Positions 1 through 9,432 of a stretch of 64,000 nucleotides of DNA are shown here, one piece after another; position 1 is the stretch's first letter, and every line of letters begins with the position of its first letter. Origin of the DNA: Aquiflexum balticum DSM 16537. Its GTDB lineage: Bacteria > Bacteroidota > Bacteroidia > Cytophagales > Cyclobacteriaceae. The notes below the pieces were generated by a model. It was not told where the DNA came from. It was given only the letters and a program-made list of their open reading frames with translations, and ran no database searches. A program made the translations under genes and the position numbers. Location: contig NZ_LT838813.1 in the NCBI RefSeq assembly GCF_900176595.1, positions 3,986,001 to 4,050,000 on the forward strand, read 5' to 3'.

Positions 1-2
1 TT

Positions 3-125
3 TTTTTTTATGTATTGGCACAAAAGGGAAATTTTGTGAAAGCCGTTTTTTCTGACAAAACACTATCAGTAATCCTATGGATTTTCTTTGGCCTATTTGT
101 TCTGGATGTTATTGGTAATATTTAA
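3..125 (+). CDS. C-terminal end of a membrane protein (partial)
   Basis: An open frame enters from the left edge and ends with TAA at 123-125. The readable 40 residues include a hydrophobic segment, WIFFGLFVLDVIGN, close to the stop, so this is probably the last transmembrane helix of an inner-membrane protein whose start lies outside the window. Nothing identifies the family. About 300 bases with no recognisable gene follow before the next start. The call is an inference from hydrophobicity and an uninterrupted frame only. Confidence 0.4.
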   Translation, partial: FFYVLAQKGNFVKAVFSDKTLSVILWIFFGLFVLDVIGNI

Positions 126-421
126 AACAACATTTGAAAAATGGTTTGCATCGGAGACATTATTCAATGCTTTTTTGCTTTGGATGGTAAATAAGCCAGC
201 AATCAGATAGTAGGGTAGATTTTATGAAACCAAGTGAATAGGTTACGGTAAAATCCATTTGGGTGAATTGGAAATAAGGCTAAAAGGGGCTATGTTTAAA
301 TAATTGAAATTCCAAAAGCCATATGGCAATTCCTTCTCTGAATTTAAATTTTAGCTATATTATTTGAACCTGTACTTGCTGATTTATAGAAAAATTAAAG
401 CCATAATCATTTAAAAACCCT

Positions 422-1324
422 ATGACCAAAAAACGCATATTCTTCACCGGCGGATCAGGAAAGGCAGGAAAACATGTAATCCCATACTTACTCGACCAAG
501 GACATCGGGTGATGAATGTGGACTTGACACCATTGCATTATCCGGGAGTTGACAACCTGACCGCAGATATCACCGATTCCGGACAGATGTTCAATGCGAT
601 GAGTTCCTATGCAGCTTTGGATGAGTTGGAAGGAGGGAAGGGCATACCCAAGTTTGATGCAGTAGTCCATTTTGCTGCCGTGCCCAGGATTCTGATCAAA
701 CCTGACAATGAGACTTTTCGGGTCAATGCCATAGGCACTTACAATGTAATTGAAGCGGCCGTCAAGCTTGGCATCAAGAAAATCATCATCGCTTCCTCTG
801 AAACTACTTATGGGGTTTGTTTTTCGGATGGCCAAACTGATCCACATTCACTGCCCTTGGAAGAAGACTATGATGTGGATCCCATGGACAGCTACGGTTT
901 ATCCAAGGTGGTCAACGAACAAACAGCCCGAAGTTTTCAACGCAGGTCAGGCTTTGATATCTATGCCCTTCGCATTGGCAATGTGATAGAACCCCATGAA
1001 TATGCTGAATTGTTTCCTCATTATTTCAAACATCCCGAAGTCCGCCGCAGGAATGCTTTCTGTTATATTGATGCCCGTGACCTGGGACAGATCGTGGACC
1101 TGTGCCTGCAAAAAGATGATTTGGGTTTTCAGATTTTCAATGCCGGAAATGACCACAATGGTGCGATTATTCCAAGCAAAGAATTGGCTGAAAGGTTTTT
1201 TCCGGGTGTGCCGCTCACCAAGGAATTGGGTGAACATGAAGCCTTGTTCTCAAACCGTAAAATACGGGAAGTCCTGGGTTTTAAAGAAGAGCATAATTGG
1301 AGGAAATATGTGAAAGGGGAGTAG
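422..1324 (+). CDS. NAD-dependent epimerase/dehydratase (extended SDR)
   Basis: Cytosolic nucleotide-sugar or related epimerase/dehydratase of the extended short-chain dehydrogenase family. The N-terminal Rossmann glycine motif TGGSGKAG (residues 9-16) binds NAD(P), VVHFAAVP (81-88) is the usual second strand signature, and the catalytic pair YGLSK gives Tyr158 and Lys162, with Ser/Thr candidates in ASSETTYG (124-131). Length of 300 residues is normal. The substrate cannot be read from sequence. It stands alone on the plus strand, 145 bases ahead of an oxidoreductase gene; no operon partner that would suggest a sugar pathway is visible. Confidence 0.9.
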   Translation: MTKKRIFFTGGSGKAGKHVIPYLLDQGHRVMNVDLTPLHYPGVDNLTADITDSGQMFNAMSSYAALDELEGGKGIPKFDAVVHFAAVPRILIKPDNETFRVNAIGTYNVIEAAVKLGIKKIIIASSETTYGVCFSDGQTDPHSLPLEEDYDVDPMDSYGLSKVVNEQTARSFQRRSGFDIYALRIGNVIEPHEYAELFPHYFKHPEVRRRNAFCYIDARDLGQIVDLCLQKDDLGFQIFNAGNDHNGAIIPSKELAERFFPGVPLTKELGEHEALFSNRKIREVLGFKEEHNWRKYVKGE

Positions 1325-1469
1325 TAGTGGATTTTGGGAATTAATCAGTTATATTTTCCGTAAACTTTGATTCAACTTCTGAGAATAAATTAATTCAGCA
1401 TAAATTATAGCCTTAATTTCGCCTGCGATAGCATTTAATTATCTTACATTTCAAAATTTTGAAAAACAT

Positions 1470-2807
1470 ATGAAAAATATAGCAAGAAGAGAATTTTTCA
1501 AAAAAAGCGGTTTGGTGGTTTTGGGTTTAGGCATGGCCCCAACTTTAATTGCCCAAGCCCGCAAGAATGGACGGCTCAGAACTGCCCATATAGGACTTGG
1601 CGGAATGGGAATGGCTGACTTGGATGCTATCTCCTCACATGCGCTTGTCGATGTGGTGGCCCTATGTGATGTGGACAGCTCGGCATTGGCGAAAGCCAAA
1701 GCGCTCCATCCCAACGCTAAAATTTATGTGGACTACAGGACGATGCTGAATGAGTTAAAAAACGACATCGATGCGGTAATCGTTTCCACACCGGATCATA
1801 CCCATGCCCCCGCATCTTTGATGGCTATGAAGTTGGATAAACAGGTTTATTGTCAAAAACCTTTGACCCATCATGTTTCAGAGGCAAGGGCCATGAAAAA
1901 AATGGCAGAGAAAAAAAATCTGATCACCCAAATGGGAATTCAGGTTCACTCCTTTTACGATTATAAACTGGCAACACTGCTGATTCAATCCGGAATCATT
2001 GGTAAAGTGCATACGGTAAGGGCCTGGTCTCCAAAAAATTGGGGTTACGACGGCCCTGCCCCAACGGGTAGTGATCCTGTGCCATCAAACCTGGATTGGA
2101 ATCTATGGCAGGGAACTGCTGCCGAACGTCCCTATAAGGAAGGCTATTACCATCCTGGCAACTGGAGAAAAATCATGGATTACGGATGCGGAACACTCGG
2201 CGATATGGGAGTACATATCTTTGATACCCCATACAATGCCCTGGAACTGGATGTTCCCATGACAATAGTCAATGAGTGCCGTCAACCTACCGGCTTTGGA
2301 TTTCCGGAAAACAATACCGTGACCTATGAATTTCCTGGTACAAAATACACAGCAGATACGCTCAAATGGGTATGGTATGATGGTGAAGGTGCTCCTGCTT
2401 CACATACTGATTTAGCTCTTCCCAATGGAGATGCACTTCCTGACCAAGGTGCCATGTTTATGGGGGAAAAAGGACGATTGCTCTTGCCTCACTTCCAACA
2501 ACTCCCAAGGCTTATTGTTGACGGACAATACCAAAAGATGGATATTGAATCTTTTAATTTGGGAGCACCCGTAAAGGATTACGATTCAGAGAGCAAAAAA
2601 CATTACCATCAGTTTGTGGATGCCTGTTTGGGTAAAGATGAATGCAGCGCTCCTTTTTCTTATTCGGCCAGGCTTACCGAAACGATTCTATTAGGGGTAA
2701 TTGCGGGTCGTTTCCCAAACCAAACCCTTCATTGGGACAGCAAAAAAGCCAAATTTGCCGAAAAGGGAGCCAATCAGTTTCTTGATGGAAAATATCGGAA
2801 ATTTTGA
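1470..2807 (+). CDS. Gfo/Idh/MocA family oxidoreductase with TAT signal
   Basis: NAD(P)-dependent sugar or inositol-type dehydrogenase of the Gfo/Idh/MocA family, probably exported. The N-terminus ARREFFKKSG followed by a hydrophobic stretch (residues 5-30) is a twin-arginine signal with the RR pair at 6-7. The Rossmann motif GLGGMGMAD lies at 42-50. The family EKP motif appears as CQKP (128-131), keeping the catalytic lysine while Glu is replaced by Gln. GTLGDMGVHIFD carries the usual substrate-site Asp/His pair. Length of 445 residues fits periplasmic Bacteroidota members. A terminator hairpin follows, so it is probably monocistronic. Confidence 0.9.
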   Translation: MKNIARREFFKKSGLVVLGLGMAPTLIAQARKNGRLRTAHIGLGGMGMADLDAISSHALVDVVALCDVDSSALAKAKALHPNAKIYVDYRTMLNELKNDIDAVIVSTPDHTHAPASLMAMKLDKQVYCQKPLTHHVSEARAMKKMAEKKNLITQMGIQVHSFYDYKLATLLIQSGIIGKVHTVRAWSPKNWGYDGPAPTGSDPVPSNLDWNLWQGTAAERPYKEGYYHPGNWRKIMDYGCGTLGDMGVHIFDTPYNALELDVPMTIVNECRQPTGFGFPENNTVTYEFPGTKYTADTLKWVWYDGEGAPASHTDLALPNGDALPDQGAMFMGEKGRLLLPHFQQLPRLIVDGQYQKMDIESFNLGAPVKDYDSESKKHYHQFVDACLGKDECSAPFSYSARLTETILLGVIAGRFPNQTLHWDSKKAKFAEKGANQFLDGKYRKF

Positions 2808-2892
2808 GTAAAACCTGAATTTCACAACATTTATTATGTAGGGAATCCGAATAGTTTGGTAATTGTAGGTAGCCAAATGCTGATCTAATATT

Positions 2893-2923
2893 AGTCCTTG
2901 GAATTTATTTCAAGGACTTTTTA
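2893..2923 (+). terminator. Rho-independent terminator
   Basis: Hairpin with stem AGTCCTTG / CAAGGACT followed by a T-rich tail. It lies about 85 bases beyond the oxidoreductase stop and ahead of the sigma-factor gene. Confidence 0.75.
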
Positions 2924-3002
2924 TTAATAATTTTTTCATTATTTCCATTCAATTTGTAAGAATCATCTAGCATTTTGGTACTAATGCAATAAAGAACCGA
3001 AA

Positions 3003-3509
3003 GTGACAAGAACCAGACAGCATATAATATTTGAAACTTGGTTAATGCAGTACAGGGCCTTGGTCTTTAAAATTGTAAGAGCTTACGCGAGTTCTTTGGA
3101 AGATCAGGATGACCTTTTTCAGGAGATCTGCATCCAAATTTGGAATTCAGTAAATTCTTTTAAGGAAGAGTCTAGTCCTGTTACTTGGATTTATAGAATT
3201 TCTTTAAACACTGCCATCAAATGGGGGAGAAATACTGAGCGGCATCGTCATGAACCTTTGGAGAATGTTCAACATGTATTGCAGGAAAACTATGTCCCTA
3301 TGGATCCTAGATTGGATTGGCTTTATGCAAAGATTCACCAATTGGATGATATAGACCGTTCTTTGACCTTGCTGCTATTAGATGACTTCAGTTATAAGGA
3401 AATGTCCAATATCCTGGGAATTTCGGAATCTTATGTTGGGGTGAAGATTAACCGGATCAAAAAACTGCTTATCTCAAAACTAAACACATACAACGATCAT
3501 GAAATTTGA
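3003..3509 (+). CDS. ECF-type RNA polymerase sigma factor
   Basis: Sigma-70 family sigma factor that would direct RNA polymerase to a small regulon. Region 2 contains DQDDLFQEICIQIW (about residues 34-47), the core-binding and -10 recognition segment. Region 4 is a helix-turn-helix near FSYKEMSNILGISESYVGVKI (about 129-149). The predicted start is GTG at 3003; a later ATG exists but would remove the start of region 2. It overlaps the following gene by 11 bases, so the two are co-transcribed and probably translationally coupled. The overlap with a membrane protein suggests the neighbour controls it. Confidence 0.88.
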   Translation: MTRTRQHIIFETWLMQYRALVFKIVRAYASSLEDQDDLFQEICIQIWNSVNSFKEESSPVTWIYRISLNTAIKWGRNTERHRHEPLENVQHVLQENYVPMDPRLDWLYAKIHQLDDIDRSLTLLLLDDFSYKEMSNILGISESYVGVKINRIKKLLISKLNTYNDHEI

Positions 3510-4068
3510 AGAAATGAAAAAAATATGGGATGCACAAAACAATGAAATGCTATTTGGCATCAATGAAAAAACTATGAACAATCTGATACAGTCAAATAAA
3601 AATAAGGGTCAACGAATCACCAATACTAGCGAACTATTGTGGATCGTGGTCAATATCCTTGCGGGAAGCTTCGTTCTTGTAATGAATCTGGTAAAAGGAA
3701 ATGAAAATGTCTTTATGTACCTCTTAGCCGCTTGGATGCTCGGTACTTCCTTCATAGTTTCAGCAAGTAGGGTAAAAAGAATCAGTTCAAATAAGAAGTA
3801 TGATCGGAGTATGTTAGGAGATCTGGAACATGCCATTTCTTTGGCAGGTTATCAAATCTGGTTTTCAATCCTTGGGCGCTGGAATGTCCTCCCAGTTGGA
3901 CTATTGGTTATACTTGGACTTTGGGACAGCGGCAGATCAATTTGGGTACTCATTGCAGTTATGATATTTTTTATCCTATCGAATTATGCTTCAGGTTGGG
4001 AACATAGGATTTATTTGAAAAGGAAAAAAGAACTTGAAAATCTGAAAAACAAACTAGAGAATTTCTGA
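3499..4068 (+). CDS. Membrane protein coupled to the ECF sigma factor
   Basis: 189-residue membrane protein. A charged N-terminal segment (about residues 1-45) begins with FEEMKKIWDAQNNEM and is followed by four hydrophobic segments around 48-65, 71-86, 120-140 and 145-160, with a lysine-rich cytoplasmic tail. This architecture is common downstream of ECF sigma genes in Bacteroidota. The start overlaps the sigma gene by 11 bases. A role as an anti-sigma-like partner is an inference from position; no zinc-binding anti-sigma motif (HxxxCxxC) is present, so the function stays open. Confidence 0.75.
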   Translation: MKFEEMKKIWDAQNNEMLFGINEKTMNNLIQSNKNKGQRITNTSELLWIVVNILAGSFVLVMNLVKGNENVFMYLLAAWMLGTSFIVSASRVKRISSNKKYDRSMLGDLEHAISLAGYQIWFSILGRWNVLPVGLLVILGLWDSGRSIWVLIAVMIFFILSNYASGWEHRIYLKRKKELENLKNKLENF

Positions 4069-4545
4069 AAAAAATCCCTTAATTCCACTAATTAGGAGGC
4101 TGTAATCTAAGCGCTGTCTAAAACTTTGAATTTTAGTTAAAAGTTATAAGATTGGATAATATGAAAGATCAAGAGAGTGTACCGGACTCAGTTTGCTCCC
4201 CAGTTGTTCCAATAAATATTGTTGTTGGATTCACAATTTACTATTCAAAAAGAATCAGATAGCCCCCAATCGTTTTGGTTCAGTTATCAACTGCACAAAA
4301 GATAAATTGAACTTTTCCGGAATGTTTGGCTTTTGGACTTTGTATATCTTATCAAGCTTTGGATTGGAGGATGTAATAGCAGATTAAATCCGGAATTGGG
4401 AATAACAATTAACGGGATTGATGATTTTTTTAAGCAGTCAAAAAACAATTGGCTTAGTGGAAATTGAAATATTAAACTTTACTTTTTCGTGATTTTTTTG
4501 TGATATCTCTTGGGCAATTTTGACCTAAACAAAATCAATTCTCTT
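4069..4545 (+). other. 477-base stretch with no convincing gene
   Basis: AT-rich sequence between the sigma/membrane pair and a lipoprotein gene. A short frame beginning at 4193 has no homology that I recognise and no ribosome-binding context, so it is not called. The 3' part probably holds the promoter for the lipoprotein at 4546. Confidence 0.5.
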
Positions 4546-4989
4546 ATGAAAAAAGTAATTGTATTTCTTGCTGTTGTCATCTTTGCAGCTTGTTCTGATG
4601 ACACAGATCCAATGATCATCGATTCTGCATTACCAAACGGTAACCTTACCGTACAGCGTTCCGGTACTTTTATAGACCAAAACGGTGCAGGAAGCACAGG
4701 TACGGCCACTATTGGTACCGATACTCAAGGAACAGTTTTTTTGGCGTTCAACAATGCTTTCCGGACAGCCTTGGCAACGGGAACTGTGACGGTTTATCTC
4801 TCTACCTCGGATACTTTTACCCCAGATCCGGGAAATGGCAATCCAAATTTATTGTTGGTTGGTCCTGTTAGAAATGCAGGAGAAAATTTCTTCAGAATAC
4901 CATCGGGAACTGATTTAGGGAAGTATTCACACGTCATACTTTGGTGCGGATCAGTGGGCATTCCATTTGGAAATGCAAGGCTGCAATAA
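4546..4989 (+). CDS. DM13-like lipoprotein, paralogue 1
   Basis: Exported lipoprotein. Starting at the internal ATG at 4546 gives MKKVIVFLAVVIFAACSDD, a classic lipoprotein signal with the lipobox Cys at residue 17; an upstream TTG start would spoil it. The mature part has GTF..QNGAGSTGTATI, a GTVTVYLST strand and the ending HVILWCGSVGIPFGNARL, which matches the pattern of DM13 domains (a proposed redox or electron-transfer domain with a conserved Cys in IWC and a final FGxAxL). It is clearly paralogous to the gene at 6577. The DM13 assignment is from memory of the pattern. Confidence 0.7.
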   Translation: MKKVIVFLAVVIFAACSDDTDPMIIDSALPNGNLTVQRSGTFIDQNGAGSTGTATIGTDTQGTVFLAFNNAFRTALATGTVTVYLSTSDTFTPDPGNGNPNLLLVGPVRNAGENFFRIPSGTDLGKYSHVILWCGSVGIPFGNARLQ

Positions 4990-5036
4990 TTTCCCATCAG
5001 TATCCCTGAGTAATTGGGACGCTTAAATCTCGAGAT

Positions 5037-5906
5037 ATGAAAAATCTAAAATTCTTTCAGATTTTGGCATTGGTGTTTGTGGTGCAGGAAGCCAGTGGTC
5101 AGAGTGGATGGACAAAAACAAAAGGGGAAGGCTTTTTCCAAACCTCATTTTATACTTTCAATTCCAAGGATTACTTCACTCTTGATGGAGAAAGGCTTGT
5201 GACCAATAGGTTTCACCAGCAAAGCATCGTCTTTTATGGAGAATATGGGGTGACTGACAAATTCACCATCATTGCAAATTTGCCTTTACAGAACTTCAAT
5301 GGATTTGAAACTACCGAAACTGTATCAGGACTCGGTGACCTGAGACTCGAATTCAAACATTCCTTATTGAAGAAATATTTCCCCTTAGCGATCAGTGTTG
5401 CTCCTGAAATTCCGACAGGGAAGGCCAATAATTTTGCCAACAGTACTGTCAATGACTTTGAAAGAATCAATCTTCCAAGTGGGGACGGTGAATTCAATGT
5501 CTGGACTACATTGGCCACTTCGTTTGCCTTGGGAGATTTTCCTTTTTATGGTTCCTTGTTTGGATCGTACAATTACAGGACACAATATGATGGCATTTCA
5601 TTCAGCGATCAGGTTGCTGTTGGGGTGGAATTGGGTTATAAAATTGCAGATAAAGTCTGGTTCAACGTCCGGATGAATGGATTGACCTCAGTTGATGAAA
5701 TTACCGAAGTGACAGATTTTGTAAGAGGGGATGGCACTGAATACACAAGTTACACTTTGGGCCTCAGCGCTCCGGTCTACAAAGAATTTCATCTGAGTCT
5801 TACCTATCGCAATTTCAATGACTTCTTGTTTGATAGAAAGAATATCTACTCAGGTGGAGTTTTTGGTATCGGAATCTTTTATAACCTCAAACCCCCAACA
5901 AAATGA
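5037..5906 (+). CDS. Outer-membrane beta-barrel-like exported protein
   Basis: 289-residue protein with a cleavable signal peptide (about residues 1-21, ending ASG-Q). The rest consists of alternating aromatic and polar strands, for example GEGFFQTSFYTFNSKDYFT, LGDLRLEFKHSLL and a final GVFGIGIFYNLK, as expected for an outer-membrane beta barrel. It resembles Bacteroidota proteins annotated as transporters of the phenol/alkane channel type, but the substrate cannot be assigned. Its stop overlaps the start of the Crp/Fnr gene by four bases (ATGA), and DM13-like lipoproteins lie on both sides, so all four genes probably form one transcription unit. Confidence 0.65.
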   Translation: MKNLKFFQILALVFVVQEASGQSGWTKTKGEGFFQTSFYTFNSKDYFTLDGERLVTNRFHQQSIVFYGEYGVTDKFTIIANLPLQNFNGFETTETVSGLGDLRLEFKHSLLKKYFPLAISVAPEIPTGKANNFANSTVNDFERINLPSGDGEFNVWTTLATSFALGDFPFYGSLFGSYNYRTQYDGISFSDQVAVGVELGYKIADKVWFNVRMNGLTSVDEITEVTDFVRGDGTEYTSYTLGLSAPVYKEFHLSLTYRNFNDFLFDRKNIYSGGVFGIGIFYNLKPPTK

Positions 5907-6565
5907 ATCACATCAATAAATTATCCGATTACTCTTCAGGGAAAAGGATCTTCCCTGTCGGATTGATGTTTCTGCCATTCAAGAAACTGGGGAAATTCCA
6001 AACAGTGTACCGACAGGGAGAATTGGCAAATAAGCTTTTCATGGTGAAAAACGGTGCAGTGAAGCTGTGTGAATTGACTGGATCCGGTGAACAAATAATC
6101 CATGCCATCAAAACTGAAGGAGAGATTTTTGGAGAATGGGATGCCCTATTTCATCCTGAAGCATATTCCAGTAATTCTGCTATCACACTATCTAATGATA
6201 CCGAAATCCATTTTATCCAACTCTCTGAAATCCATTTTGACACTACCGCAAATTCCATTGCAGGTCTTTCAACCCTGGTTTTAGAGGATTTTAAAAAATT
6301 GAATCTCAGACACAAAAGGCTCTTAAACACAGATGCCGCTTATCGCATCAAAGAAACACTCCTGAATCTTGCCCAAAAAGCAGGTCAGAAATTTGGAGAT
6401 GAAACTTTGCTAAAAATATGGCTGTCCCATGAAGATCTTGCAAAACTCGCTGATACAAGCAGGCAAACAGTGACAGCTGTCATGAATGAACTTAAAAACA
6501 AAAATAAAATCACTTATTCAAGAGACAGGATTTTATTCAGAAGCCTTGTCAATTTCCACAGTTAA
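5903..6565 (+). CDS. Crp/Fnr family transcriptional regulator
   Basis: 220-residue regulator with an N-terminal cyclic-nucleotide-binding-like jelly roll (about residues 20-130, with YRQGELANKLFMVKNGAVKL and GEIFGEWDALF) and a C-terminal winged helix (HEDLAKLADTSRQTVTAVMNEL, about 175-197). There is no cysteine cluster for an Fnr-type iron-sulfur centre, so the signal is unknown. The start overlaps the upstream barrel gene by four bases. Placement between two DM13-like lipoprotein genes suggests it regulates this small envelope cluster. Confidence 0.88.
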   Translation: MNHINKLSDYSSGKRIFPVGLMFLPFKKLGKFQTVYRQGELANKLFMVKNGAVKLCELTGSGEQIIHAIKTEGEIFGEWDALFHPEAYSSNSAITLSNDTEIHFIQLSEIHFDTTANSIAGLSTLVLEDFKKLNLRHKRLLNTDAAYRIKETLLNLAQKAGQKFGDETLLKIWLSHEDLAKLADTSRQTVTAVMNELKNKNKITYSRDRILFRSLVNFHS

Positions 6566-6576
6566 ACCAATTCAAC

Positions 6577-7017
6577 ATGAAAAAATTAAGCCTTATTTTA
6601 TTGATGATGTCGTTCTTCCTGCTGTCATGTGATAATGTGTCAGACGAAATTCCGATGGAAGACCAAGTGATGGTTACAGGACCGCTTCAAGTACTCAAGA
6701 GCGGTACCTTATCAAACCAGAGCGGAGCGGGGACAAGAGGAACCGCCCAACTTGTAAAAGATCAGGCAGGGAAATATTTTATCTCCCTGAGTGAAAATTT
6801 TACTACCAAGTTTTCAACAGGTACAGTCACGGTCTACCTATCCACCTCCGCTTCGTTGAGATTAAATGAAAGTGGAAGTTTTCAGCTGTTGGGATTGGCA
6901 AATATGCCTGGTGCGCATTTCTATGAACTTCAGGGCAATCTGGACAATAAGTTTACACACGTTATCATTTGGTGCGGAGCTGCTGCCATTCCTTTTGGAA
7001 ATGCCCAATTGGAATAA
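6577..7017 (+). CDS. DM13-like lipoprotein, paralogue 2
   Basis: 146-residue lipoprotein with signal MKKLSLILLMMSFFLLSC and the lipid-attachment Cys at residue 18. The mature domain runs parallel to the product at 4546: QVLKSGTLSNQSGAGTRGTA, TGTVTVYLSTSASL and HVIIWCGAAAIPFGNAQL. The conserved IWC cysteine and FGNAxL ending support a DM13-like fold, proposed in other organisms to act in electron transfer. The gene follows the Crp/Fnr regulator by 11 bases and is followed by a terminator. Confidence 0.72.
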   Translation: MKKLSLILLMMSFFLLSCDNVSDEIPMEDQVMVTGPLQVLKSGTLSNQSGAGTRGTAQLVKDQAGKYFISLSENFTTKFSTGTVTVYLSTSASLRLNESGSFQLLGLANMPGAHFYELQGNLDNKFTHVIIWCGAAAIPFGNAQLE

Positions 7018-7048
7018 CATTTTGTTTGGTCTATTTATTTTATAAAAC

Positions 7049-7078
7049 GGGGGATGAGGATTCATTCCCTTTTTTTTA
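7049..7078 (+). terminator. Rho-independent terminator
   Basis: Stem GGGATGA / TCATTCCC followed by eight T residues, closing the 4.5-7.0 kb plus-strand cluster. Confidence 0.8.
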
Positions 7079-7237
7079 TGTTTCAGTAAAGATTTGAAGA
7101 AGATGCACTTCATTATGGTCAAATCAACCAGAACAAGAGATAGCCATTAGACCCGGTTGCTATTGAATCTGCCAATCCTTTAAATTCTTGAGCCAGTCAA
7201 AATTGATAAAACTGAATAAGGGATAAATAAATTACAG

Positions 7238-8704
7238 TTAATTGGACCTCATCGGATCAAGTTCAAAAACGAATTCAGTAAAGGTGGAAGAATCAGAGAA
7301 GACCTGAATGTTTGAATCGTGGACCTCGAGAATTTTTTTGACTATTGCCAAACCCAGACCGGAGCCTTCTATTCCTTTCTTATCCCTGTCCACCATGTAA
7401 TACCTTTCAAAGAGGGAACCCAAATCTTTTTGTGGTATTCCCGAACCGGTATTTTTGATACTCACACAGACTTTGTAGGTAGTGTTGCAATAAAATGCCC
7501 TGAGGGTTATCTTTCCGTTTTCGGGAGCATATTTGACAGCGTTATCAATCAGGTTTTGGATTACCCTATCCAATAAATAAAGGTCTGCTTTCACTATGGG
7601 AAGGGAAGGGGAAATATCTGCGACAAGGTCTATTTTTTTGGCCTTTGCCAAAAGTTCAAATTTCAGGCAGGCGTCAAAAAGCAATTCCTGGATTCTAAAA
7701 GGTTCCAATTTTAAATGCATCTGCCCGGATTCCAGTTTGGACAGCTCAAACAAATCCGCCACCAGTTTGGTGAGCCTATCTGAGGAGTCAGAGATAATTT
7801 TCAGGTATTGCTCTCTTTCGGATTTGGAGATCTGATCACCCTTGATCATCATTGTTTCTACATAGCCGTTGATTACAGCCAAAGGATTGCGGAGATCATG
7901 GGAGACATTTGCAATCAATTCCCGTCGTAGACTGTCTACTTTTTTGAGTTCCTCCATATTATGGAGGATATTGTCTGCCATTTGGTTGAAAGTGGAGGCA
8001 AGCAATGAAAGTTCAGAATTGGTCTTCATTTCCGGGATTCTTACCTGAAGGTCTCCGTCTTTAAATTTGCTTACGGTTTTGACTATTTCCCGGAGATTCC
8101 TTGTCAAAAATGCTGTCAGCAGCAGGGAAATGATCAGGGAAATAACCATCGTGATCAAGAAAGAATTCAAGGTCAATTTGAGCCAATAGCTTCCCAATAA
8201 ACCAGCTGCCACCTCTTCAAATTTTTCGCTGGCCAAGGTAATGTAGACGTACCCCAAAAGTTTGCCATCTTCAATAACCTCCGTGGCAGAAAAAATGGTT
8301 TGATAGCCATTTGACCTTGGGTCATCTCCGAGAATAAAGCGGGATCCACCCGATTCAATAAATTCCTTTACGGGTTTGACATCTACCCTTTTTAGCTTCA
8401 CCTTCGAGTCCAAAACCACAAAGGAAAGTATTTCCCCTTCAGGATCCAGAAGAAAAACCTCAATACTTGGATTGACAGCCATCATGGAATGCATGATTAC
8501 ACCCAAAGCATCCTCGTTGACTTCACCGTTTTTGAATGGAGGAGCTTCTTTGACCAAATAATCAGCAACCGTAGCGTTCAGTTTTTGTGTGGTTTCCAGA
8601 AAATAGTTTTTGGATGCAATGGTGGTGATCATGATGTAAGCAAAGCCCACTACCATCATCACAAGTGTGAAAACCAAAGAAATTCTCCAAAATAGACTTT
8701 TCAT
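7238..8704 (-). CDS. HAMP-domain sensor histidine kinase
   Basis: 488-residue inner-membrane sensor kinase. Two transmembrane helices (about residues 7-29 and 176-200) flank a periplasmic sensor domain of about 145 residues, followed by a HAMP linker, a HisKA dimerisation helix with the phospho-accepting His269 in ELIANVSHDLRNP, and a HATPase domain with N box QNLIDNAVKYAPENG and glycine boxes GSGIP and GSGLGLAIVKK. It lies 29 bases downstream of its cognate response regulator and shares its strand, so the pair is one operon. The stimulus is unknown. Confidence 0.95.
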   Translation of the reverse strand: MKSLFWRISLVFTLVMMVVGFAYIMITTIASKNYFLETTQKLNATVADYLVKEAPPFKNGEVNEDALGVIMHSMMAVNPSIEVFLLDPEGEILSFVVLDSKVKLKRVDVKPVKEFIESGGSRFILGDDPRSNGYQTIFSATEVIEDGKLLGYVYITLASEKFEEVAAGLLGSYWLKLTLNSFLITMVISLIISLLLTAFLTRNLREIVKTVSKFKDGDLQVRIPEMKTNSELSLLASTFNQMADNILHNMEELKKVDSLRRELIANVSHDLRNPLAVINGYVETMMIKGDQISKSEREQYLKIISDSSDRLTKLVADLFELSKLESGQMHLKLEPFRIQELLFDACLKFELLAKAKKIDLVADISPSLPIVKADLYLLDRVIQNLIDNAVKYAPENGKITLRAFYCNTTYKVCVSIKNTGSGIPQKDLGSLFERYYMVDRDKKGIEGSGLGLAIVKKILEVHDSNIQVFSDSSTFTEFVFELDPMRSN

Positions 8705-8733
8705 ATCATCATATATTTATAGTCAAGGGCATA

Positions 8734-9432
8734 TTACCATTCGTCATTGAAGCGGTAGCCAATGCCCCAGGTCGTCAGGATAAAGGTTGGATTGTTGGCA
8801 TCAATCTCGATTTTTGATCTCAGTCGGTTGATATGGGCATTGACAGTGTGCTCATAGCCACTGAAATCATAGCCCCAGATCAGTTCCAAAAGCTCAGACC
8901 TACTGTAACTTCTGCCAGGACTTTTGGCCAAAAGCGTAAGCAGGTCAAACTCTTTTGGAGTCAGGTCAATTCTTTTTTGGTTGAGCAGGACTTTTCTTCT
9001 TTTTTCATCGATTTCCAGATTTTCAAACCGCACAGCTTCCTCATTTCTGTTGTTCAAAAGAACAAATTGGTCTTGCCTTCTCATGATGGCTTTTACTCTG
9101 GCTATAAATTCCCTGATTTTGAAGGGTTTGGTGATGTAATCATCAGCACCGGATTCCAGCCCCATCACTTTATCGATTTCTTCGGATTTGGCTGTAATCA
9201 TTAGTATAGGAGTAAAATTATCCAAGGCCCTGAGTTTTTGACAGATGCTCAACCCGTCCATTTCAGGAAGCATGATATCCAAAATGATCAGGTCAAAAAG
9301 ACCCGTAGAGGCATAATCATAGCCCATCCTGCCATTATTGGAGACTTGGATCTGATAGCCAAGGTCTTTGAGGTGAATCTGAATCAGTTGGCTGATATTT
9401 GGGTCATCTTCGACTACTAGTACCTTTTTCAT
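8734..9432 (-). CDS. OmpR/PhoB-family response regulator
   Basis: 232-residue two-component regulator. The receiver domain has the acidic pocket EDD (8-10), phospho-acceptor Asp52 in LILDIMLPEMDG and Lys102 in YITKPF. The C-terminal winged helix (about 135-230) shows the OmpR-type features LTPKEFDLLTLLAKSPG and VNAHINRLRSKIE. It is first in an operon with the HAMP sensor kinase. Target genes cannot be read from sequence. Confidence 0.95.
   Translation of the reverse strand: MKKVLVVEDDPNISQLIQIHLKDLGYQIQVSNNGRMGYDYASTGLFDLIILDIMLPEMDGLSICQKLRALDNFTPILMITAKSEEIDKVMGLESGADDYITKPFKIREFIARVKAIMRRQDQFVLLNNRNEEAVRFENLEIDEKRRKVLLNQKRIDLTPKEFDLLTLLAKSPGRSYSRSELLELIWGYDFSGYEHTVNAHINRLRSKIEIDANNPTFILTTWGIGYRFNDEW

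Noticed and set aside
4193-4387. A 64-codon frame in the spacer before the first DM13-like lipoprotein.
   Set aside because: No recognisable protein features and an unlikely start context.
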